From Chloroflexota bacterium (GTDB lineage: Bacteria; Chloroflexota; Dehalococcoidia; SM23-28-2; RBG-16-64-32): DNA of 11,333 nt. The stretch spans positions 1 to 11,333 of the forward strand of contig JADFRV010000054.1 in NCBI GenBank assembly GCA_022561095.1. The letters are read 5' to 3'. The notes below the pieces were generated by a model, which ran no database searches, was not told where the DNA came from, and worked only from the letters and a program-made list of their open reading frames with translations. How positions within the stretch are numbered: the stretch's first letter is position 1; the number at the start of each line of letters is the position of its first letter. Of this stretch, positions 6,610 through 11,333 are shown piece by piece. A program made the position numbers and the translations under genes.

Positions 6610-6659
6610 CTCTCGAGAATACCCGCCTCGATAGAGCCATTCAGTGACGTAGATCACAT

Positions 6660-7406
6660 TTGACGACCGTCGACATCGTTGTCCCCGTCTACAACGAGGA
6701 GCAGGCGCTTCCCCGGACGATCCCCACGCTCCGCGACTTCCTCTCGGAACCGGCCTTCCCCTACTCCTGGCGCATCGTCATCGCCGACAACGCCTCCGTG
6801 GACGACACACCGAACGTGGGCCGGAAGCTGGCCGACGAACACGGCGACGATGTGGAGTACGTGCGCATCGAGAAGAAGGGCCGCGGCCGGGCGCTGAAGC
6901 AAACGTGGCTGGCCAGCCCTATGGACATCGTAAGCTACATGGACGTGGACCTCTCAACCAACCTGGAGGCGTTCCCGACACTCATCGGAGCCATCGCAGA
7001 AGGGGAATACGACCTCGCCATCGGCTCGCGGCTGGCCTCGGCCTCACAGGTGACGAGGTCGCTACGGCGAACTGTGTTATCAAGAGGCTACAACCTGATG
7101 ATCAAGGCGACCTTCTTCAATCGCTTCAGCGACGCACAGTGCGGCTTCAAGGCGGTAAGCCGGCGGGCCGCCCAGCGCGTCCTGCCCCTGATAGAGGACA
7201 ACAACTGGTTCTTCGATACGGAGCTCCTCATTCTGGCCGAGAAGCTAGGCTACCGCGTGAAGGACGTGCCGGTCTCATGGGCGGAGGACCCGGACACGCG
7301 TGTGCATATCGGCAGCACAGTCGCCGAGGACATGCGCGGGCTGTGGCGGTTACGCCTGGGCCGCCCGTGGCGGGGCGTGCCCACCGCCCGCGCCGATAAG
7401 GAGTAG
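6660..7406 (+). CDS. Family 2 glycosyltransferase, ALG5/DPM1-like, no membrane anchor
   Basis: 248 residues of the GT-A fold. VDIVVPVYNEEQALPRT (4-20) is the nucleotide-sugar loop, D43 of IADNASVDDT binds the nucleotide, and MDVDLSTN (94-101) holds the metal-binding DxD. DAQCGFKAVSRRAA (158-171) and WFFDTELL (183-190) are hallmarks of polyprenyl-phosphate sugar synthases such as ALG5 and DPM1, which load glucose or mannose from UDP- or GDP-sugar onto a lipid phosphate at the cytoplasmic membrane. No transmembrane helix is seen. The start is TTG because an in-frame stop lies just upstream at 6645-6647 and no other start precedes the conserved motif; no clear Shine-Dalgarno is visible. It is divergent from the padR operon. 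The sugar and lipid acceptor are inferred only from family resemblance. Confidence 0.88.
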   Translation: MTTVDIVVPVYNEEQALPRTIPTLRDFLSEPAFPYSWRIVIADNASVDDTPNVGRKLADEHGDDVEYVRIEKKGRGRALKQTWLASPMDIVSYMDVDLSTNLEAFPTLIGAIAEGEYDLAIGSRLASASQVTRSLRRTVLSRGYNLMIKATFFNRFSDAQCGFKAVSRRAAQRVLPLIEDNNWFFDTELLILAEKLGYRVKDVPVSWAEDPDTRVHIGSTVAEDMRGLWRLRLGRPWRGVPTARADKE

Positions 7407-7715
7407 GCCTCGCGGTATAGAGCAGGGGCCGCTAGCGTGAGCCGCTGACCGCCGCCTAAGGTCAGGCAGCCAACGGAAGAAGGCGTAGGTCAACGGGAAG
7501 GCGGCGAGGCCCACCACCTCGATTCCTATCCACCAGAAGAAGAGCTCTTTCACCACGAGCGAAGCTTAACGGGCGTGCGGCCTCAGTGCTAGCCTGGCAC
7601 GAGACGGCGCCGTCATCCGCAACGAAGGACGAACGAGGGTAACCTGCCCCGGAGGAAGGTTCAGCGCCAGCCACACCCGCTCCGACCGGTACACACAGCC
7701 CTTGATGGAACACCA
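7407..7715. other. 309-base gap with no intact gene
   Basis: Besides the DUF2298 relic, the stretch holds a short stem CTGACC (7445-7450) / GGTCAG (7460-7465) with a 9-nt loop placed exactly where the relic's homology ends. It has no U-tract, so it is at best a weak terminator for the converging genes. The other open frames are short and show no protein-like pattern. Decayed sequence is the likeliest content. Confidence 0.45.
7461..7556 (-). pseudogene. Probable 5' relic of a DUF2298 (Chlor_Arch_YYY) membrane protein gene
   Basis: Read from a GTG at 7556, the first 32 codons give a typical start of this family: VKELFFWWIGIEVVGLAAFP followed by LTYAFFRWLPD. The family normally continues with RGYAFSKPLGLLLVGY and runs to 700 or more residues with many helices. 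Here the match stops at LPD and the frame goes on with low-complexity, non-hydrophobic residues to a stop at about 7350, inside the antisense strand of the glycosyltransferase. No ribosome site is evident. DUF2298 genes often neighbour glycosyltransferases in Chloroflexi, which fits the position. The recognition is from memory of the family. Confidence 0.5.
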
Positions 7716-8816
7716 CTAGTCACTGTCCGTGATGCGGGTCAGGCCTGAGCCGTCGGCGTTCATGACGTAGATATTGCTCTTGCCATCGCGGTAGGACTCA
7801 AAGGCGATGCGAACGCCATCGGGCGACCATGCGGGGCCCCTGTCGGGCGCGGGGTTATCAGTGAGGCGAGTCTGCCCGGAGCCGTCAGCGTTGGCAACAT
7901 ATATCTCACTGTTGAAGTCGCGGTTAGAGGAGAAGGTGATGCGGCCGCCGTCAGACGACCAGGAGGGCCGCAAATCGTCGCGGGAGGATTCGGTGATGCG
8001 AGTAAGGTAGGAGAATGTAACGTCGAAAATGTATATCTCCGCGTTGGAGTCACGCTTGGAGATGAAGGCGATGCGATCGCCTTCCGGCGACCAGGTGGGA
8101 GAGCCGTCCCGAAGAGGGCGAACGGTGAGGTTGACCGGGCGAGAGCCGTCAGCGTTCATGATGTACACGTCCGCATCACCAGTTCGCTCAGACTCGAAGA
8201 CGATGCGCGTCCCATCGGGCGACCATGCGGGGTTCAGGTCGTCTCCGGGGCTGTCCGTGAGCCGATCGAGGCTGGAGCCATCGGCCCGCATTACGTATAT
8301 CTCAAGGTTGCCATCGCGGAGAGACCCGAAGGCGATACGGGCGCCGTCGGGTGACCAGGCGTAAGGGAAGTCAACCGCGGGGTTATCCGTGAGGCGGGTG
8401 AGGCCGGAGCCATCCGCGTCCATGACGTACACCTCGCCGTTGCCGTCGCGATCGGAGTAGAAGGTGATGCGAGTACCGTCGGGCGACCAGACGGGCAGAG
8501 CGTCCTCAGAGGGGTTGTCGGTCAGGTTGATGGCGCCTGAGCCGTCAGCTTGGGCGACGTAGATGTCGCGGAAGCGGTTGCTGCGGGAGTAGAAGGCGAT
8601 GCGACTGGCATCGGGTGACCAAATGGGGAAACCGGCCCAGGGAAGGCTTCTGGTGAGATCAATGCGGCCCGAGATACGGTTGGGGATGGAGATATCGCTG
8701 TTGCCGAAGCGGTCGAAGTTGAAAGCCAGCCCCCCCGGGGGCGTACTCGTGTTCCCGCAGGCCGAGACCACAGCGAGACCGGCGGCGATGAGGATGAGCA
8801 GGGGAAGCATTCTCAT
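7716..8816 (-). CDS. Lipoprotein with seven PD40/TolB-like beta-propeller repeats
   Basis: 366 residues. The N-terminus MRMLPLLILIAAGLAVVSAC is a lipoprotein signal peptide with lipobox VSAC, so Cys20 should be lipidated and the protein anchored outside the membrane. From about residue 66 there are seven repeats of 44 residues, each with W-S-P-D-G, R-I-x-F, D-x-x-x-x-E-I-Y-V, A-D-G-S-G and L-T-D-N-P. These are the PD40 (WD40-like) blades found in TolB and its many paralogues; partners are usually proteins or peptidoglycan-linked factors and cannot be told from sequence. The ATG at 8816 is preferred because it gives a compact signal peptide; a GTG at 8825 would add three residues. No Shine-Dalgarno is clear. 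No tol-pal genes are adjacent, so a role as true TolB is unlikely. Confidence 0.88.
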   Translation of the reverse strand: MRMLPLLILIAAGLAVVSACGNTSTPPGGLAFNFDRFGNSDISIPNRISGRIDLTRSLPWAGFPIWSPDASRIAFYSRSNRFRDIYVAQADGSGAINLTDNPSEDALPVWSPDGTRITFYSDRDGNGEVYVMDADGSGLTRLTDNPAVDFPYAWSPDGARIAFGSLRDGNLEIYVMRADGSSLDRLTDSPGDDLNPAWSPDGTRIVFESERTGDADVYIMNADGSRPVNLTVRPLRDGSPTWSPEGDRIAFISKRDSNAEIYIFDVTFSYLTRITESSRDDLRPSWSSDGGRITFSSNRDFNSEIYVANADGSGQTRLTDNPAPDRGPAWSPDGVRIAFESYRDGKSNIYVMNADGSGLTRITDSD

Positions 8817-8934
8817 AGCGATCACAATAAAAGGCTATGGGGCGCTACAGCCGCCAGTCAAGTGCGCCCGCTACAGCACCGAGCGATCGCTGTCAAACCG
8901 TGAGGCCTCCTCCGTCCCCTTGCGGGCCCAGTTA

Positions 8935-8959
8935 TGGGACAAGTAAACTATAAGTCCCA
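8935..8959. repeat. 6-bp inverted repeat TGGGAC-N13-GTCCCA ahead of the ABC operon
   Basis: TGGGAC (8935-8940) and GTCCCA (8954-8959) are separated by 13 AT-rich bases (aagtaaactataa) and end where the permease's ribosome site AAAGG (8959-8963) begins. It could be an operator, or a leader hairpin that covers the ribosome site. The divergent gap 8817-8969 holds no convincing -35/-10 pair that I can identify. Confidence 0.3.
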
Positions 8960-8969
8960 AAGGTCCCCC

Positions 8970-10097
8970 ATGTTACTCGTTGCCCGGAAGAACCTGTTCA
9001 GCGAACGGATCCGCCTGGCGATCTCGGTCGGCGGCGTCGCTTTGTCCGTCTTTTTGATCGGCATCCTGCTCTCCCTGTATCGCGGTTGGGACGAGAAGGT
9101 AGGCGAGTACGTGGAGATGGTGCCTGCCGACCTGTGGGTGGCAGCGGATGGGACCACGGACTTCATCCAGGCGGCATCCGCGCTACCGGCGCGGGCTGGC
9201 GACCAGCTCGATTTCCTGCCGGAGACCGACATCGTCAGCCCGATCATCACGCGGCCTGTGGGGATGGTGAAGGCGGGCGACGACCCGGATGACGACTTCG
9301 ACGTTCAGCTTGTGGGCTACGACCCGGCCATCGGCCTGGGCGGGCCGCTGGCGATAGTAGAGGGGAAGAGCCCGCCCGGTCCGGGTGAGATCGTCATAGA
9401 CAAGGTGACCAGTGACCGTTTCGGCGTTGAGATCGGCGACCGGCTTATCCGTGGCACAGAGTCGCTCACGGTGGTCGGGAAGTCATCCGGGGGCGACTTC
9501 GTGTTCACGCAGGTGGGTTTCGTTACCCTGGAAACGGCCGTAGATTTCCTCCGGCTGGACCCCGAATCACAGCGCACGTTCTTCCTTCTCACACTCGGCG
9601 ACCCCAGCGAGGCTGAGGCGCTGGCGGCGAGGTTGGAGGCCAGCGCTCCCGGCATTGTCTTGTTCACCGGTGAGGAGTTCGCGGACGAGACTCGACAGCG
9701 CATACTGGGCAACATCTTGCCCATGCTAATCGTCGTCCTTATCGTGGCGTTCGTCGTCGGCCTGTCTGTGGCCGGCCTCACCATCTATACCGCTACGGTT
9801 GAGAAATCACGGGAGTACGGGATACTTAAAGCGGAGGGGTTTACGAACCGCTACCTGTATCGAGTGGTGATTGAGCAGAGCCTAGTGACAAGCGCCCTCG
9901 GCTTCGTGTTGGGGGTCAGCCTAATCATCTTCATCGCCCCCTTCGCCCAGGGGCTGGTGCCACAGTTCGTCGTCTTCGTCCGCTGGCAGGACATCCTGGG
10001 CATAACCGGGGCCACCCTTCTCATGGCCCTCATCGCCGCCTTCATCCCGGTGCGACGCCTGGCGCATATCGACCCGGTCACGGTGTTCAAGGGCTAG
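8970..10097 (+). CDS. ABC transporter permease, MacB/FtsX (type VII) family
   Basis: 375 residues with the MacB-type layout: TM1 at about 16-36 (LAISVGGVALSVFLIGILL), a large extracellular MacB_PCD-like domain of some 200 residues, then the FtsX domain with three helices near 250-273, 306-326 and 341-361. The short cytoplasmic loop EKSREYGILKAEGFTNRYLYR is the usual coupling helix of FtsX permeases. These proteins work by mechanotransmission and do not pump across the bilayer directly. The start at 8970 is preferred over 8934 because AAAGG lies 6 nt upstream and the family begins a few residues before ARKNL. The ATPase gene follows after 5 bp, so both form one operon. Most relatives are DevC- or MacB-like; the substrate is unknown. 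Confidence 0.9.
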   Translation: MLLVARKNLFSERIRLAISVGGVALSVFLIGILLSLYRGWDEKVGEYVEMVPADLWVAADGTTDFIQAASALPARAGDQLDFLPETDIVSPIITRPVGMVKAGDDPDDDFDVQLVGYDPAIGLGGPLAIVEGKSPPGPGEIVIDKVTSDRFGVEIGDRLIRGTESLTVVGKSSGGDFVFTQVGFVTLETAVDFLRLDPESQRTFFLLTLGDPSEAEALAARLEASAPGIVLFTGEEFADETRQRILGNILPMLIVVLIVAFVVGLSVAGLTIYTATVEKSREYGILKAEGFTNRYLYRVVIEQSLVTSALGFVLGVSLIIFIAPFAQGLVPQFVVFVRWQDILGITGATLLMALIAAFIPVRRLAHIDPVTVFKG

Positions 10098-10102
10098 GAG
10101 CC

Positions 10103-10792
10103 ATGGACACGCCGGAAACCATCCTCAGACTGGAAGGGGTCACCAAGGTCTACGGCTCCGGCGAGAGAGCCGTGACGGCTCTCTATGAGGTCAGCCTGCA
10201 GACCCACGCGGGAGAGGTCGTCCTCGTGATGGGCCCCTCCGGCTCCGGCAAGACAACCCTCCTCACCATCGCCGGCGCCCTGCTCAGGCCCACAAGCGGC
10301 ACGGTACACGTCTGCAACACCGACATCACCCGGATGGGCGAGAATGCCCTGGCTTCCATCCGCCGTGAGAAGGTGGCATTCATATACCAGAGTTTTAACT
10401 TGCTGGAAGCGCTAACGGCGCTGGAGAACGTATCGCTGGTGACCACGCCGGGAGGGTTGAATGGGGCAACGCCACAGGAGCGGGCGAAGGAGGTGCTGGG
10501 CACGCTAGGCCTTGGCCAGCGGCTAAATTCGCTACCTAAACAGATGAGCGATGGCGAGAAGCAGCGGGTGGCGATCGCCCGCGCCCTTGCCAAGGACCCC
10601 GCCCTGATGCTCGCCGACGAGCCCACCGCCAACCTGGACGCCAAACGCGGCCACGAGGTGATGGAGCTGCTGCGCCAGAAGGCGCTGGAGACGAACAAGG
10701 CGGTCGTCATCGTCTCTCACGATCACCGCATCCGGGATATCGCCGACCGCGTGGTGCGGTTGGAGGATGGACGCCTGCAGGCCGAGTCCTGA
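10103..10792 (+). CDS. ABC transporter ATP-binding protein, MacB/LolD type, variant signature
   Basis: 229 residues, the ATPase partner of the permease just upstream. Visible motifs: A-loop region TKVYGSGERAVTAL, Walker A GPSGSGKTT (44-52), Q-loop IYQSFNLLEALTALENV with Q96, signature MSDGEKQRVAIARAL (148-162), Walker B LMLADEPTANLD with E173, and H-loop VIVSHDH with H206. The signature is MSDGE in place of the usual LSGGQ: the first Gly is Asp, although Ser149 and Gly151 remain, so ATP sandwiching is probably still possible. AGGAG (10096-10100) overlaps the permease stop codon and sits only 2 nt from the ATG, which suggests coupled translation. It is likely to drive a tripartite-like or lipoprotein-release-like process. 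No third component is seen nearby. Confidence 0.93.
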   Translation: MDTPETILRLEGVTKVYGSGERAVTALYEVSLQTHAGEVVLVMGPSGSGKTTLLTIAGALLRPTSGTVHVCNTDITRMGENALASIRREKVAFIYQSFNLLEALTALENVSLVTTPGGLNGATPQERAKEVLGTLGLGQRLNSLPKQMSDGEKQRVAIARALAKDPALMLADEPTANLDAKRGHEVMELLRQKALETNKAVVIVSHDHRIRDIADRVVRLEDGRLQAES

Positions 10793-10812
10793 AGCTTAGG
10801 CAGAAAACCCGA

Positions 10813-11333
10813 TCAGGCGCGGCGCCGCAGGATGAGGAACATCGCCACAGCGCAAAGCCCTACCAGCGTTAGGCCGAGAGCCGTGGAGGAACGACCCCGG
10901 CGAGTGCCGCTTCCCCCTCTGTAACCTCTGTGCGGCGAGGAGACCGCAACCGCAAGCGAGGGGCGCAGACGTAACCGCGGCAGGGCGATCATCGCAAGGC
11001 CGGCGACGGCGAGCGCGGCCCCGACGAGCAAGATCATAGCCGGTGAAGACGAGCCGCTGGTAATAGGAGGCGCGCCGCCTCCGTTCGGCACCTCGCCGGC
11101 CGGAATGTTCGTAGCATCGAGGTTGTCATCCGTGCCTTGCTGTTGTTCCTGTTCATCGCTGAGGCCGTCGCCATCAGTATCTGTCGACGATGGCGTGCCT
11201 TCAGCGCAGTTGACCTGATGGATGATGGCCCCCGTATCATCGACGATGCGAGCGTAGTCCGAGGGATCGTCGTCACGAAAGATGAACTCCAGTCCCCACT
11301 TGAAGACGCCGCCGGCGGAAGGCCCGTTCTGTA
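10813..11333 (-). CDS. C-terminal part of a membrane-anchored surface protein with a calcium-type loop (partial)
   Basis: The frame is open to the window edge and has no confirmed start; 172 residues are visible, reading from 11331. It begins with QNGPSAGGVFKWGLEF and IFRDDDPSDYARIVDD, then TDTDGDGLSDEQE (50-62), a DxDxDGxxxxE loop as in thrombospondin-type-3 or EF-hand-like calcium sites. A Gly/Pro/Ser linker follows, then a hydrophobic helix (about 98-118), a basic stretch rich in Arg, and a second helix (about 150-168) ending LILRRRA. The helix-then-RRR tail is typical of a C-terminal membrane anchor with the bulk outside. A GTG at 11091 opens a shorter frame but would cut off the clear upstream coding. 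The family is not recognised. It converges on the ABC operon with 20 bp between. Confidence 0.7.
   Translation of the reverse strand, partial: QNGPSAGGVFKWGLEFIFRDDDPSDYARIVDDTGAIIHQVNCAEGTPSSTDTDGDGLSDEQEQQQGTDDNLDATNIPAGEVPNGGGAPPITSGSSSPAMILLVGAALAVAGLAMIALPRLRLRPSLAVAVSSPHRGYRGGSGTRRGRSSTALGLTLVGLCAVAMFLILRRRA

Noticed and set aside
7780..8640. Tandem DNA repeats of about 132 bp as a possible repeat array
   Set aside because: They are the seven 44-residue propeller blades of the lipoprotein; the DNA copies are diverged and explained by the protein.

Overview
The window is GC-rich bacterial chromosome with strong G/C third-position bias in most genes. The gene set suggests Chloroflexota, perhaps a Dehalococcoidia or SAR202-like lineage. 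It includes a short 3-hydroxyacyl-CoA dehydrogenase, a BtuF-like protein without a signal peptide, a PadR/MMPL pair, a WSPDG-repeat lipoprotein, a MacB-type ABC pair, and what looks like a fragment of a DUF2298 ('YYY') membrane protein, a family found mainly in Chloroflexi and Archaea. The taxonomy is inferred from memory of these families, not from a search.

Layout. 1-228 has no gene but holds an AT-rich 14-bp inverted repeat with a TTGACA box at the edge, and a strong hairpin that probably terminates the minus-strand gene at 229-801. That gene is a small TonB-like single-pass membrane protein. Convergent/divergent with it, 794-1546 (+) encodes a 3-hydroxyacyl-CoA dehydrogenase. 1628-3472 (+) is one open frame that combines a BtuF-like cobalamin/corrinoid-type binding protein with an unrecognised helical protein; base-composition evidence suggests two overlapping genes fused by a 4-bp tandem duplication at 2521-2528.

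3493-6438 (-) is a two-gene unit: a PadR-family repressor followed 18 bp later by an MMPL (RND-superfamily) exporter. Its promoter, TTGACA-N17-TATATT, has a perfect 14-bp palindrome inside the spacer, the layout expected for an autoregulated efflux operon. Divergent from it is a cytosolic ALG5/DPM1-like family 2 glycosyltransferase (6660-7406, +). The 309-base gap after it contains the probable 5' relic of a DUF2298 gene.

7716-8816 (-) encodes a lipoprotein with seven PD40/TolB-like propeller repeats. Divergent from it, 8970-10792 (+) is a two-gene MacB-type ABC unit: a permease and an ATPase whose signature motif is MSDGE instead of LSGGQ. The window closes with the C-terminal part of a membrane-anchored surface protein (10813 to the edge, -) that carries a DxDxDG calcium-type loop and has no start inside the window.

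No defence system, CRISPR array, rRNA, tRNA or insertion sequence was seen, and no clearly new multi-gene system. The points most worth a second look are the probable frameshift fusion, the PadR promoter/operator, the DUF2298 relic, the TonB-like protein and the inverted repeat at the left edge.
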